A DNA stretch of 64,000 nt, taken from assembly GCF_001598475.1 (NCBI RefSeq), contig NZ_BCZA01000010.1:62001-126000 (forward strand), written 5' to 3'. The notes beneath the pieces are model-generated. The model saw only the letters and a list, made by a program, of their open reading frames with translations, did not search any database and had not been told where the DNA came from. This DNA is from Pantoea agglomerans NBRC 102470 (GTDB lineage Bacteria; Pseudomonadota; Gammaproteobacteria; Enterobacterales; Enterobacteriaceae). Shown here piece by piece: positions 46,423-56,169 of this stretch (positions are counted from its first letter, which is position 1; every line of letters begins with the position of its first letter). The position numbers and the translations under genes are program-made.

Positions 46423-47328
46423 ATGGAACTTCGCCATCTGCGTTATTTTGTTGCCGTAGCCGAGACGCTTCACTTCACTCGTGCCGCCGAGATACTGGGC
46501 ATATCGCAGCCGCCGCTGAGTCAGCAGATACTGCGGCTGGAGCAGGAAATTGGCACACCGTTGCTGAAGCGCCTGACGCGCGGAGTGGAACTCACCGAAG
46601 CGGGCGAAGCGTTTCTGGCGGATGCCCGGCAGATTGTGCAACTGGCCGATCAGGCGCTGGAGAACGCACGCGGTATTGCGCGCGGGATCAGTGGTCAGCT
46701 GTCGCTGGGCTTTGCCAGCTCGGTGGCGTTTAATCCACGCATCTTCACCCTGATCCGCCAGTTTAAAGAACGTTATCCGGCGATGGAGCTGCTGACCCGC
46801 GAAGAGAATATGTCTTTGCTGATGCAGGATTTACAGGAAGGATTGCTGGATGCCGCTTTTATCCGGCTGCCGTGTGAAAGCAGCAAGGCGTTTAATCTGC
46901 GCGTCATCTCCACCGAAAAGATGCTGATTGCGCTGCCGCGCTGCCATCCCCTCAGCGGCACACCCACCGTGGCACTATCCGCACTGGCGGGAGAAACCCT
47001 GGTGATCTTCCCGCGCGACGTCTCGCCCAGCCTGTATGAGTTGATTGTCACTGCCTGTCTGCGGGCGGGCTTTTCGCGCCACACTTTTCAGCAGGCTCCG
47101 CAGATCACTACGTCGCTGGGCATGGTGGCGGCGGGCTGCGGGATTGCGCTGGTGCCGGAGTCGATGCGCTGCGTCGATAACCCCGGGGTCAGCTTCTGCG
47201 ATATCGAAAACAACACGCTATTTACGGATGTTGCCTTTGCCTGGCGTCGGCTTCACCCGTCAAAAGCAGTACTGCACCTGCTGGCGCTGCTGGCAGAGCA
47301 GCCTGCCGCACCAGGCGAAGCGGGTTGA
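46423..47328 (+). CDS. budR: LysR-family activator of the bud operon
   Basis: A 301-residue LysR regulator. The winged HTH is MELRHLRYFVAVAETLHFTRAAEILGISQPPLSQQILRLE and the effector domain starts near residue 90 (GQLSLGFASSVAFNPRIF). Divergent position next to budABC and the HTH sequence match BudR, which activates the operon with acetate as co-inducer under acid, oxygen-poor conditions. The spacing between the divergent starts is short enough for shared control. Confidence 0.92.
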   Translation: MELRHLRYFVAVAETLHFTRAAEILGISQPPLSQQILRLEQEIGTPLLKRLTRGVELTEAGEAFLADARQIVQLADQALENARGIARGISGQLSLGFASSVAFNPRIFTLIRQFKERYPAMELLTREENMSLLMQDLQEGLLDAAFIRLPCESSKAFNLRVISTEKMLIALPRCHPLSGTPTVALSALAGETLVIFPRDVSPSLYELIVTACLRAGFSRHTFQQAPQITTSLGMVAAGCGIALVPESMRCVDNPGVSFCDIENNTLFTDVAFAWRRLHPSKAVLHLLALLAEQPAAPGEAG

Positions 47329-47399
47329 TAAGCGCCAGCTATTGAACTGAAAACAATAACCAACTGGCGGCCATGGACCGGGATGCCAATAATCGGTGC

Positions 47400-47645
47400 A
47401 TGACTACATACCGCGTAAGAGTCGGGTTTCACAACCCGTCAGCCCTGACATTCAGGCAACTGGATGAAATTCTGGAGCCGCAGCGATTCTGGAGAACAGA
47501 TTCTGCGGGCGGCCAGTTCCGCTATTTCATGGAGTATGAGTACCAGTCTGACGTGCGCGATCTCTGCTCGGTCTGCTCGCTAGCCTACAGTCAGGCCTGC
47601 AAAGTCAGAAAGTGCCCGCTGATTCTGGTCGAGGTGATGAACTGA
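47400..47645 (+). CDS. small protein of unknown function
   Basis: An 81-residue protein (from ATG 47400; an ATG at 47373 is also possible). Not recognised. It is aromatic and rich in charged residues, with a cysteine cluster toward the end (DLCSVCSLAYSQACKVRKC) that could bind a metal: a CxxC followed by two further cysteines. No ribosome binding site is clear at either start. It is followed by a very strong dyad that separates it from the efflux operon. No link to the bud genes is evident. Confidence 0.55.
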   Translation: MTTYRVRVGFHNPSALTFRQLDEILEPQRFWRTDSAGGQFRYFMEYEYQSDVRDLCSVCSLAYSQACKVRKCPLILVEVMN

Positions 47646-47651
47646 TCCTTT

Positions 47652-47695
47652 CCGGCGATCCCGCCGTTCTCAGCACGGGATCGCCGGGTGTTGTT
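47652..47695. terminator. strong hairpin between convergent genes
   Basis: Perfect 12-bp arms CCGGCGATCCCG / CGGGATCGCCGG with a 12-base loop, then GTGTTGTTTTA on the plus strand. Ends the small gene at 47400 and may also stop leftward transcription of the efflux operon. Confidence 0.8.
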
Positions 47696-50600
47696 TTAAC
47701 GTGAGCCGCGCTGCATCAACAGACTTAACGCGGCGGGCAGCACCGTGAGCGTTACCAGCGTACCGCTGATCAGACCGCCAATAATCGCCAGTGCCATGGG
47801 CCCCCAGAAAACCTGATGGGCGATGGGGATCATGCCGAGTATTGCCGCACAGGCAGTCAGCAGAATGGGACGTGCACGGTGATGGGCAGCCTGCCGGATT
47901 GCCTCACCCGCGGACAGTCCGGCCCGGCTATTCGCATCGACTTCACTGATCATGATTACCGCGTTGCGGATGATGATTCCCGCCAGGGCAATAATCCCCA
48001 GCAGCGCCACGAACCCCAGCGGTGTGCCAGCCGGCAGCATTGCGGATACGATGCCGGGCAGGCCAAACGGTGCCATGCTCAGCGCCAGCAGCATGCCGGA
48101 GAAGCGTTGCAGCTGAATCATCAGCAAGACCAGCATGACGCAGATTGTTACCGGCAGCAGAGCAAACACTGAACCGTTGCCTTTGTCCGATTCGGCCGCC
48201 ACGCCACCTTCTTCAATACCGTATCCGGCCGGCAGCGAGGCGCGCAGGGCGGCGACGGCTGGTGCGAGCTGCTGCGAGACCTGTTCAGCCCGCTGACCGG
48301 GCGCAATATCGGTCTGTACGGTGATGTAAGCCAGCCGCTGACGTCGCCATATCACCGGGTCATCCACTCCCCAGTTCAGGGTTGCCACCTGTCGCAGCGG
48401 GATTTTCTGTCCGCTGGCATTGGTGATCATCAATCCTGCCAGTGTGTCAGTGTCCTGCCGCTCCGGGTCATTGCTGCGCAGCACGACGTCGATCAGGCGG
48501 TTACGATCGCGCAGGGTGGTCACCACGCTGCCGGACATCAGAGTATTCAGCGCGGTGGCTATCGTTTCGGAAGAGAGTCCGGCTGCGCGGGCTGCGGTCT
48601 GGTTCACCGCCAGCGTCATGACCCGTTCTGGCTCTCCGGCGGTAAGATTGACCTCGCGTGTCAGCGATGAGCGGGCGATCAGCGCCGCCAGCCGATCGGC
48701 CGCCTGACGCACCCTGGCATTATCCGGGCCGGTGATGCGATATTTCAGCGGCCAGCCGACCGGTGGCCCCAGCTCCAGCGGCGATACCCGGGTAGTGATA
48801 TCACTGAAATCCACCGCCAGCTTCTGCTCCAGCCTGCTGCGCAGCCGATCGCGTGCCGCCAGATCTTTCGCCACCACCACCAGCTGCGCGATGTTTTCAT
48901 TATCCAGCAGCACATCCATCGGCAGATAAAAGCGTATTGCGCCCGAGCCAACGTAGCTGGTGTAGTTCGCCACATCCCGATCGTTGCGCAGCATCTGTTC
49001 CAGCTGTGCGGTTCGGCGGGTGGTTTCAGCCTGGGCTGCACTGGCGGGAAGCGTCAGGCTGACCAGCAGCTCGGGGCGATCCGATGCAGGGAAAAACTCA
49101 CCCTGCATAAAAGTGGTGGCGTAAAGGCTGACCAGCAGCACCGCCATCGCTGTGCCAATCGTCACCAGCCGGTGACGCAGAATCACCTCCAGCAGCCGGT
49201 GATAGCTGCGCGTCAGCACGCCCGGCGGCTTATCGGCCTTGATGTGCCTGGCCGACAGCAGCCAGCAGCCGGTGAGCGGAGAGAAGATGACCGCGACGAC
49301 CCACGAGCAGAGCAGCGCCAGGGCGATCACCACAAACAATGAGTAGCAATACTCTCCGGCACTGGAGGCGGCGAACCCGACCGGAATGAACCCGGCGATC
49401 ATTACCAGCGTACCGGTCAGCATCGGAAAGGCGGTGGTTTTAAAAGCATAGGTGGCGGCCTGCCACTTGCTGTCGCCCGCTTCCAGTCGCGCCACCATTG
49501 CCTCGACGGTGATCATGGCATCATCCACCAGCAGCCCCAGCGCGATGATTAGCGCGCCAAGCGAGATGCGCTGGAGTCCGATGCCTGCCATTAACATGCC
49601 GGTAAAGGTCATTGCCAGTACCAGCGGGATCGCCGCCGCAACGACCAGACCGGCACGCAGTCCCAGCGAGACAAAGGAGACGGCTAACACGATGACGACT
49701 GCTTCGCCCAGTATCCGGACAAAGCCGCTGACCGCGTTTTTCACCACGGAAGACTGGTCGGCCACGCGGGTCATAGTAATACCGTGCGGTAACTGACTGG
49801 CCAGCATCTGCATGCGCTGACTGAGCTGCTGACCGAAATCGAGCATGTTGCCGCTGCCGGCCATGGAGATCGCCAGCCCGATAGCCGGAACGCCGTTAAC
49901 TCTAAACGTCGGCGCCGGAGGTTCGGCAGGTTGCAGGCTGATGGTGGCCAGATCGGTCAGCGGAATAAAACGCTCACCGATATGCAGGGTAATCGCCCGC
50001 AGATTTTCAACCGAAGTCAGGGTGCCGCTGACCCGCAGCGCAATATTCTCGCGGTCGGTACGCAGGCTGCCCGCCGGGACGACATCGTTCTGAGCTTTAA
50101 TGGCGTCGCTGACCTGCTGTAAATCGAGCCCCATGCCGTTCAGCTTGCGCGGCGAAAAGGCGATAACCACCTGCTGCTCCTGTACACCTAACAGGCTGGT
50201 TTTACCGATGTCGGGCAGACTGGCCAGATTGCGACGCAGGTTATCGACCCGGTCGCGTAGCTCTCTGGCGGTAAAACCCTCCGCCGTGAAGCCATAAATG
50301 GTGCCGAAGGTGTCATCAAATTCGTCGTTAACGGCCGGACCCTGCACGCCCTGCGGCAGTGAAGGGGCAACATCCTGCATCTTTTTACGCAGCTGGTACC
50401 AGATGCCGGCCACCTGAGAGGGCGGCGTGTCATCGCGCAGGTTGACATAGATGACGGTTTGTCCGGCCCGGGTTTCGCTCTCAACCGCATCCAGCGACGG
50501 GATCTCCTGCACTTTCTGTTCCAGTACGTCAGTGAGCAGTTGCACCGTGGTGTTCACATCAGCGCCTGGCCATTGGGCTGATATTACGGCGGTTTTGATA

Positions 50601-50740
50601 GTAAACGCCGGGTCTTCATTGCGTGACAGATGTTCATAGCTCAGCACACCCGCCGCCATGACCAGCAGCATGAAAAAGATCACCAGTTGCTGATGCGCCA
50701 GCGCCCAGCCGGAGAGGTTAAAGCCAGACGTTTTTTTCAT
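47696..50740 (-). CDS. RND efflux pump, inner-membrane transporter subunit
   Basis: A 1014-residue RND transporter of the AcrB/HAE superfamily with twelve predicted membrane segments and two large periplasmic loops. The proton-relay aspartates of TM4 are present in LGALIIALGLLVDDAMITVEAM, and the second half repeats the pattern (TM10-12, IIRNAVIMISEVD). The protein begins MKKTSGFNLSGWALAHQQLVIFFMLL. The start codon overlaps the adaptor gene by 4 bases. It is slightly shorter than AcrB and belongs to the less studied branch with an aromatic/hydrophobic export profile unknown. No outer-membrane factor is encoded here, so a chromosomal TolC is expected to complete the pump. Confidence 0.93.
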   Translation of the reverse strand: MKKTSGFNLSGWALAHQQLVIFFMLLVMAAGVLSYEHLSRNEDPAFTIKTAVISAQWPGADVNTTVQLLTDVLEQKVQEIPSLDAVESETRAGQTVIYVNLRDDTPPSQVAGIWYQLRKKMQDVAPSLPQGVQGPAVNDEFDDTFGTIYGFTAEGFTARELRDRVDNLRRNLASLPDIGKTSLLGVQEQQVVIAFSPRKLNGMGLDLQQVSDAIKAQNDVVPAGSLRTDRENIALRVSGTLTSVENLRAITLHIGERFIPLTDLATISLQPAEPPAPTFRVNGVPAIGLAISMAGSGNMLDFGQQLSQRMQMLASQLPHGITMTRVADQSSVVKNAVSGFVRILGEAVVIVLAVSFVSLGLRAGLVVAAAIPLVLAMTFTGMLMAGIGLQRISLGALIIALGLLVDDAMITVEAMVARLEAGDSKWQAATYAFKTTAFPMLTGTLVMIAGFIPVGFAASSAGEYCYSLFVVIALALLCSWVVAVIFSPLTGCWLLSARHIKADKPPGVLTRSYHRLLEVILRHRLVTIGTAMAVLLVSLYATTFMQGEFFPASDRPELLVSLTLPASAAQAETTRRTAQLEQMLRNDRDVANYTSYVGSGAIRFYLPMDVLLDNENIAQLVVVAKDLAARDRLRSRLEQKLAVDFSDITTRVSPLELGPPVGWPLKYRITGPDNARVRQAADRLAALIARSSLTREVNLTAGEPERVMTLAVNQTAARAAGLSSETIATALNTLMSGSVVTTLRDRNRLIDVVLRSNDPERQDTDTLAGLMITNASGQKIPLRQVATLNWGVDDPVIWRRQRLAYITVQTDIAPGQRAEQVSQQLAPAVAALRASLPAGYGIEEGGVAAESDKGNGSVFALLPVTICVMLVLLMIQLQRFSGMLLALSMAPFGLPGIVSAMLPAGTPLGFVALLGIIALAGIIIRNAVIMISEVDANSRAGLSAGEAIRQAAHHRARPILLTACAAILGMIPIAHQVFWGPMALAIIGGLISGTLVTLTVLPAALSLLMQRGSR

Positions 50741-51870
50741 GGAGCCTCCTGCGAAAGCGCCACTTTTTCGCCAGGTTGCAGGGTGCTGACTCCGGCGGTG
50801 ACGACGCGCTCTCCCGGCTTGATCCCGGCAGTGACGAAGATTTGCTGCGCGTTAAAGCGGGCCAGCACTACCGGACGAAGCTGCAGGCGTGACGCCGCAT
50901 CAACGACCAGCAGCGCGGGTTTGTCTGCGGAGCGGGTCAGGGCGCTGGCGGGCAGGGCGATGACCGGCGGCTGCGCATCGGGAAGGGTGACAATGACTGT
51001 GGCACCGGGTGCCATCGCCTCAGGCGGCTGATTCAGTGAGATGCGCAGCCGCCATGTGCGGGTCTGTGGATCGGCCTGCGGGCTGATGTCACGCACTGTG
51101 CCACTGGCCTGCACGCCGGGATCGGCGAGCAGCGTCACTTTCAGCGGTGTCCGATCATCAGGATGCAGCAGCGCAGGCGTTGTCAGGTCAAACACCGCAT
51201 CGCGTGCATCCCCTGCTGCCAGCGTCATCACATTTTGTCCGGCGCTGACCACCTGACCTGGCTGAACCGTGATGGCGGTGATCCGGCCTGCTGCAGGCGC
51301 AGTCAGCTGAGTCCAGCTGAGGTTATCCTGGGCATTTTTCAGAGCCGCTTCGCTGCTGAGACGGCGGGACTGTGCGCTCTGCCAGTCCGCCTGGGCGCTG
51401 TCCAGCTGGCTGCGGGCGATGGCCCCTCCGGGCATCAGCAGCCGCATCCGATGCAGGTTAAGCGCGGCGACCCGTTCGGCGGCGCGTGCGCTGTCGAGAT
51501 CGGCCCGTGCGCTGCTTAGCTGATTGCGTGACTGATCATTTTCCAGCGCTGCCAGCGATTGCCCGGCGCTGACGCGATCGCCCAGCTCAACCGCACGGCT
51601 CACCACCCGGCCATCCAGTCTGAAGGCTAGCGCGACCTCTTCATGAGCGCGGATTTCGCCAGTCAGCACCAGCGATGCATCACTGCTGAGCGGTGGAGCA
51701 ATCACCGATTTAACCGGGCGGAGCGGGGCGGCAGGCGGAGCAGAACTATTGTCCCGGCAACCGGTCATGATGAATACCCCGAGCAGCACGAAGATGATCG
51801 GCGCAAAGATGTGAATACCGAAGAGATGACGCCACACCTGGCGGGCAGCATCCGATAAGAAGTCTGTCAT
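50737..51870 (-). CDS. RND efflux periplasmic adaptor (MFP), lipoprotein
   Basis: A 377-residue membrane-fusion protein. An N-terminal hydrophobic segment (FAPIIFVLLGVFIMTGC) ends in a lipobox with the acylated Cys in MTGC. The lipoyl/barrel-sandwich halves (GEIRAHEEVALAFRLDGRV...GDRVSAGQSLAALE and APAAGRITAITVQPGQVVSAGQNVMTLA) enclose an alpha-hairpin with coiled-coil pattern (about 115-175); a beta-barrel and a membrane-proximal domain follow. It is first in the pump operon; a 93-bp gap separates it from the two-component genes reading the same way, so expression may be linked. Confidence 0.93.
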   Translation of the reverse strand: MTDFLSDAARQVWRHLFGIHIFAPIIFVLLGVFIMTGCRDNSSAPPAAPLRPVKSVIAPPLSSDASLVLTGEIRAHEEVALAFRLDGRVVSRAVELGDRVSAGQSLAALENDQSRNQLSSARADLDSARAAERVAALNLHRMRLLMPGGAIARSQLDSAQADWQSAQSRRLSSEAALKNAQDNLSWTQLTAPAAGRITAITVQPGQVVSAGQNVMTLAAGDARDAVFDLTTPALLHPDDRTPLKVTLLADPGVQASGTVRDISPQADPQTRTWRLRISLNQPPEAMAPGATVIVTLPDAQPPVIALPASALTRSADKPALLVVDAASRLQLRPVVLARFNAQQIFVTAGIKPGERVVTAGVSTLQPGEKVALSQEAP

Positions 51871-51963
51871 AACCGGGTTCCTTTAATGAGTTGTGCTCAT
51901 TGAACCCGGCATGTGTCCAGAAACGTTCCATGAACCATCAAGAAATGGTCAAGCCAGAACAAT

Positions 51964-53133
51964 TTATCTCGCCGGCAGCGTTATCCCGATCAGCAGACCG
52001 CCGTCGGCGGGCAGTGTGGCGTGAAGCGACCCGCCGTGCGCCTCGACGATCGCTTTGGCGATCGACAGTCCCAGACCGCTGCCGCCGGAGTGGCGGGCGC
52101 GTGAGGAGTCAGCGCGGGTAAAGCGGTCAAACAATTGCGGCAGGAAGTCCGGCTCCACACCCTGACCGTAATCGCGGAAGGTCATTGTGATCGCCTGATC
52201 GTTCCTGCTGGCGGTGATCAGCAACGCGCCACCGTCGGCAGCGTAGCGCATTGCATTCTCACAGATGATGGTCACTACCTGGCCCAGCCGGAAGGTATCG
52301 GCATACAGCCGCAGATCGTTGGGTGATGTCACGCTGATGGCAATCCCCGCCTGTTCTGCCTGCGGCAGAAGCCAGCCGGAGCGCTCGCGCAGTAACTCGC
52401 TGAGATTAAACCACTCGTGGTTCAGGGTAAGCTGCCCGGCATCCGCCAGTGACAAGAGATGCAGTTCGTCTGTCAGGCGACTGAGCTGCATCAGTTGCTT
52501 CATGATCATCGCCAGCTGTTGCGGTTCGGCAGGAAAGACGCCATCCAGAATGCCCTGCAGGCGGCCCATTGCGGCCGTCAGTGGCGAGCGAAGTTCATGC
52601 GCCATCGCTACATGCGAGGTGCGCAGCTCACGCTCGTAACGCGCCAGCTGCTGCGTCATCTGATTAAAATCTTCGGTAAAGCGCACCAGCTCCTGTGGCG
52701 CTTCTTTCACCACCGCCGCCGTTCGGCCAAATTCCCCTTTCGATACCGCTCGCGCTGCGGTCGCTAGCTGGCTGAACTGCGCCGACAGCGGACGGGCGAA
52801 ACGCAGCGCCATCACCACCATAAACGGGATCATGACCACCACCAGCACGAATACGGTCAGCCAGTCCGACGAGGCCAGCGAGGGATCCGAGAAGTTGATA
52901 CCCCACCACTGGTCGATAATCTGATGAAAGCGTGCCGGATCGCTGGCAGGGTGGTGGCGCAGCTGGGTGAACTCCTCCAGCAGCGCGGGCGGCATCCGGT
53001 AATAGACCCAGTACGCCTGCACTGCGAAGCGCAGCCACATACAGATGGCGATGAGTACCACGCTGCCAATCGCCAGAAACAGCACCCGGATGCAGATCCA
53101 GCGCCACAGTGAGGTATGCGTATCGTTCTTCAT
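51964..53133 (-). CDS. sensor histidine kinase of the efflux cluster
   Basis: A 389-residue membrane kinase. TM1 is about 15-35, a periplasmic loop of about 55 residues is rich in tryptophan and proline, TM2 is about 93-112, and HAMP follows. The H box is MAHELRSPLTAA with the phosphorylated His179. The ATP domain has N (ICENAMRYA), G1 (FRDYGQGVEP), F (LFDRFTRADSSRARHSGGSGLGLSIAKAIVEAHGG) boxes. It resembles AdeS/BaeS sensors that control RND pumps. Its gene overlaps the response-regulator gene by 4 bases. Confidence 0.92.
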   Translation of the reverse strand: MKNDTHTSLWRWICIRVLFLAIGSVVLIAICMWLRFAVQAYWVYYRMPPALLEEFTQLRHHPASDPARFHQIIDQWWGINFSDPSLASSDWLTVFVLVVVMIPFMVVMALRFARPLSAQFSQLATAARAVSKGEFGRTAAVVKEAPQELVRFTEDFNQMTQQLARYERELRTSHVAMAHELRSPLTAAMGRLQGILDGVFPAEPQQLAMIMKQLMQLSRLTDELHLLSLADAGQLTLNHEWFNLSELLRERSGWLLPQAEQAGIAISVTSPNDLRLYADTFRLGQVVTIICENAMRYAADGGALLITASRNDQAITMTFRDYGQGVEPDFLPQLFDRFTRADSSRARHSGGSGLGLSIAKAIVEAHGGSLHATLPADGGLLIGITLPAR

Positions 53134-53828
53134 GGCTGTCTGAACCGGTAACCGACGCTGCGAACCGCCGGTAAGACATCTGAAATGCCCGCGGCTTCCA
53201 GTTTGCGACGCAGGTTATAGACGTGGGTATCGACCACCCGCTCAAGCGCATCGCTTTCCGGCAGACAGTGCTCCAGCAGAAACAGGCGGGTAAACGGACG
53301 CGTCGGAGCGCGCATCAGGGTGACCAACAGGGAAAATTCGGTCGGTGTCAGATCGAGGCGGCGCGGTGAAGCACTGTCGCTATCGACCACTGCGGTGAGC
53401 GCCACCGGGTCCACCACTAAACCCGCCCAGCGCAGGGTTTCTGCCGCGGGTACCTGACTCTGCTGGCTACGGCGCAGTACTGCCTGAACGCGCGCCACCA
53501 CTTCGCCCGGATGATAGGGTTTGACCACGTAGTCATCCGCGCCATAGCGCAGTGCGCCGATGCGGTCCGGCGCATCACCCATCGCGGTTACCATGATCAC
53601 CGGGGTATCGTCACGACGTCGCAGCGCTGCCAGCACTTCAGTGCCGTTCATGCCGGGCAGCATGATATCCAGCAGGATCAGATCGGGCTGCCAGCGTCTG
53701 GCGGCATCCAGCCCGCCTGGCCCATCACCGGCAATCATGACCTCATAATTTTCACGTTTCAGGTAGGCCTCAAGTACGCCCGCCGCATCAGCATCATCTT
53801 CAATAATCAGTACACGTTTTGACTGCAT
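53130..53828 (-). CDS. OmpR-family response regulator of the efflux cluster
   Basis: A 232-residue response regulator. The receiver domain has the acidic pair in LIIEDDADAAG, the phosphorylated Asp54 (LILLDIMLPGMNG), the conserved Thr in VTA and Lys in VVKPYHPGEV. The C-terminal winged helix ends with RVVDTHVYNLRRKLEAAG...VRSVGYRFR. It is closest in style to AdeR/BaeR. First in the order RR-HK-MFP-RND, all on one strand, and divergent from the MipA/OmpV gene, suggesting control of both. Confidence 0.93.
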   Translation of the reverse strand: MQSKRVLIIEDDADAAGVLEAYLKRENYEVMIAGDGPGGLDAARRWQPDLILLDIMLPGMNGTEVLAALRRRDDTPVIMVTAMGDAPDRIGALRYGADDYVVKPYHPGEVVARVQAVLRRSQQSQVPAAETLRWAGLVVDPVALTAVVDSDSASPRRLDLTPTEFSLLVTLMRAPTRPFTRLFLLEHCLPESDALERVVDTHVYNLRRKLEAAGISDVLPAVRSVGYRFRQP

Positions 53829-53957
53829 TTTCGGATCACCTTGACTGTTTCTTCATAAATCCCTGGTCGTTAATTGACACTCGCCTCGCATACTCCGGCC
53901 ATTGACGCGGCTCTGAACCCCTCAGCTCCGCACCTGATGTGATAATGAGGAAACGTG

Positions 53958-54743
53958 ATGATAACCGGAAAAATAACGCTGCACATGGTCTGTTTTTCGC
54001 TGGGATTCAGTGCCGCGACTGCCATGGCTGATGAGACTACGCCGCCGCCAAGCGTCACGCTGGGCATTGCAGGTATCAATGCACCACGCTATAGCGGCGC
54101 CGATAAGCAGCACTGGCAGCTGATGCCGGTGATCCAGGCACGCGACGGGGCCTTCTTTTTAGACTCACAGAAAGGCATTGGCTATGACCTGCAGGCAGAT
54201 AATGGACTGTATCTGGAACATACGCTGGGCTACGGGCTGGGCCGTTCTGACCAGAATTCATCCTGGCGAGATGGGGATGACCGGCTCAGAGGCATGGGGA
54301 ACATCGACGCAACGATGAACACCGCGCTGGCGCTGGGATGGTCGGTAACGCCGTGGCTGGTGCTGGAGGGCAAAGCGACGCTGCCATTAAGTGATAGTCA
54401 GGGTGTGCAGTACCGGACTTCCGTAACCCTGATCCCCTGGCAGACCAGTGACGATACCGTGGCACTGCAGGTGGCGGGACTGTTTGGCGACGGGCGTTAT
54501 ATGAATACCTGGTATGGCGTTAACAGCAAGCAAAGTGCGCGCAGCGGATTTGAACGGTACGACGCCGCGGGTGGATTTTATGGCACCGATACCAGCCTGA
54601 CCTGGAGCCATCAGTTCACACCCGCCTGGGCGGCCAGTGTGATCGGTGACTACAGCTGGCTGGATAAGCATGCTTCAGATAGCCCCATCGTTGCACGGCA
54701 CAACGGCGCATCGGCCACCCTGGCATTGAGCTACACCTTCTGA
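53958..54743 (+). CDS. MipA/OmpV family outer-membrane protein
   Basis: A 261-residue beta-barrel protein of the MipA/OmpV family. The signal peptide runs to ATAMA before DETT; the body alternates polar and aromatic strands with conserved PRYSGADKQHWQLMPVIQARDGAFFLDSQKGIGYDL and ends in ALSYTF with the C-terminal Phe. The ATG at 53958 is chosen over a GTG one codon earlier because GAGG lies 7 bases upstream. MipA/OmpV genes often sit beside two-component systems, as here, 130 bp from the divergent response regulator. Confidence 0.9.
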   Translation: MITGKITLHMVCFSLGFSAATAMADETTPPPSVTLGIAGINAPRYSGADKQHWQLMPVIQARDGAFFLDSQKGIGYDLQADNGLYLEHTLGYGLGRSDQNSSWRDGDDRLRGMGNIDATMNTALALGWSVTPWLVLEGKATLPLSDSQGVQYRTSVTLIPWQTSDDTVALQVAGLFGDGRYMNTWYGVNSKQSARSGFERYDAAGGFYGTDTSLTWSHQFTPAWAASVIGDYSWLDKHASDSPIVARHNGASATLALSYTF

Positions 54744-54751
54744 ATGGCACC

Positions 54752-54874
54752 ATGAAGAAAAGTGAGATGCGCAGCCACCGCCTTTTGCTTGCGGCACTGA
54801 TTCTGTTGTATGTCGTGGTCTATACCCTGACAGGCGTGGCGCTTAGCCTGTTGGATGCGCCGGGACGGGGATAG
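54752..54874 (+). CDS. 40-residue single-pass membrane protein
   Basis: Starts 8 bases after the MipA/OmpV stop. The translation is MKKSEMRSHR, then the membrane segment LLLAALILLYVVVYTLTGVALSLL, then a short DAPGRG tail. A basic N-terminus before one hydrophobic helix is the usual pattern of small inner-membrane proteins. There is no clear Shine-Dalgarno sequence; translation may depend on coupling to the upstream gene. Function unknown. Confidence 0.5.
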   Translation: MKKSEMRSHRLLLAALILLYVVVYTLTGVALSLLDAPGRG

Positions 54875-55204
54875 GGAGCGAGCGGTATAAACAGCGTGAT
54901 CAGGCTGCTTATGCCGTGACTTAAATAGAAAATTAACTTTTCGTAAAGCGGTTCAGACATTAATGGTCAGCGTTAGAAGTTTCGGGTACATCCGGAGGTT
55001 TTAATTATCGCTATATAAATTGATTAAGGTTGTTAATTTAGAACGCGTCGTAATCCATCTTGCTAATAAATTTTTTAAAAGACTATGGGTGTAGTTAATC
55101 TATATAGACTGGGCAAGGTTTAAATATTATAAATTAAAATCTGATCCATTAAGATAGCCTCTTCGCTGTGGTAGCAGCGCATGGAATTTACAGGGGCTGA
55201 ACTG
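54875..55204. other. AT-rich intergenic region
   Basis: About 330 bp without a gene, markedly AT-rich from 54995 on, presumably carrying the promoter of the Rpn-type gene. No named site was recognised. Confidence 0.4.
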
Positions 55205-56155
55205 ATGAAAAATAAAAAAAGTGCTACACCTCATGATGCTACTTTTCGACAGTTTCTTACGCATCCGGATGTTGCCAGAGATTTTATGCAGATCCACCTT
55301 CCGGAGAAATTGCTTAAAATCTGCGATCTCACCACACTGAAGCTTGAGTCCGGATCATTTGTTGAAGACGATTTGCGTCAATACTTCAGTGACGTTTTGT
55401 ACAGTCTCAGAACCTCAACCGGTGACGGATATATTCATGTTCTGATTGAACACCAATCCACCCCTGACAGGCATATGGCATTCCGCCTGATACGTTATGC
55501 GGTAGCCGCTATGCAGCGCCACCTTGAAGCTGGCCATAAAAAACTGCCTTTAGTCATACCTGTACTGTTCTATACCGGTAAGCGCACTCCCTATCCGTGG
55601 TCGACCCGCTGGTTCGACGAATTTGATGATCCGGTAGTGGCGGAAAGCCTTTATAGAGGCGCCTTCCCGCTGGTGGACATTACGGTCATCCCGGATGATG
55701 AGATCATGACTCATCGCAGTATGGCCGCCCTGACGCTTTTGCAGAAACATATTCATCAACGCGACATTGCAAGCCTGACTGACCATCTGGTCACGCTACT
55801 CATGGCCGATTATCTTTCTTCACCCCAGGTGATGACGCTGATACACTATTTACTGCAGGCTGGTGAGTCAGCTGACTACGAAGCTTTCGTTCGCGAACTG
55901 GCACAGCGGGTGCCACAACACGGAGACGCACTGATGACCATCGCACAGCAGCTTGAACAAAAAGGGATCGAAAAAGGTCGCGCAGAAGGTATCGAGCTTG
56001 GTGAACGGCGTGGTATTGAGAAAGGTCGTACTGAAGGGCAGCGTGAAGCTACCCTGAAAATTGCGCGCACTATGCTACAAAACGGCCTTGATCGTAAAAC
56101 TGTCATAGAAATGACCGGCCTGACGTCAGACGATCTGGCGCAAATACGACACTAA
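55205..56155 (+). CDS. Rpn/YhgA-like recombination-promoting nuclease
   Basis: A 316-residue member of the Rpn family (RpnA-E; PD-(D/E)XK nuclease fold, formerly annotated as putative transposase). The core PHDATFRQFLTHPDVARDF, the catalytic Asp in YFSDVLY and ExQ in VLIEHQS are present. The C-terminus carries short EKGxxxG repeats (EKGIEKGRAEGIELGERRGIEKG) known in the family, variable in length and prone to expansion. The ATG at 55205 (MKNKKSATPHDA) is preferred to 55181. It stands alone and ends at a strong terminator. Proteins of this family are being discussed as anti-phage or recombination factors. Confidence 0.9.
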   Translation: MKNKKSATPHDATFRQFLTHPDVARDFMQIHLPEKLLKICDLTTLKLESGSFVEDDLRQYFSDVLYSLRTSTGDGYIHVLIEHQSTPDRHMAFRLIRYAVAAMQRHLEAGHKKLPLVIPVLFYTGKRTPYPWSTRWFDEFDDPVVAESLYRGAFPLVDITVIPDDEIMTHRSMAALTLLQKHIHQRDIASLTDHLVTLLMADYLSSPQVMTLIHYLLQAGESADYEAFVRELAQRVPQHGDALMTIAQQLEQKGIEKGRAEGIELGERRGIEKGRTEGQREATLKIARTMLQNGLDRKTVIEMTGLTSDDLAQIRH

Positions 56156-56169
56156 TATAAACAAGAGTA

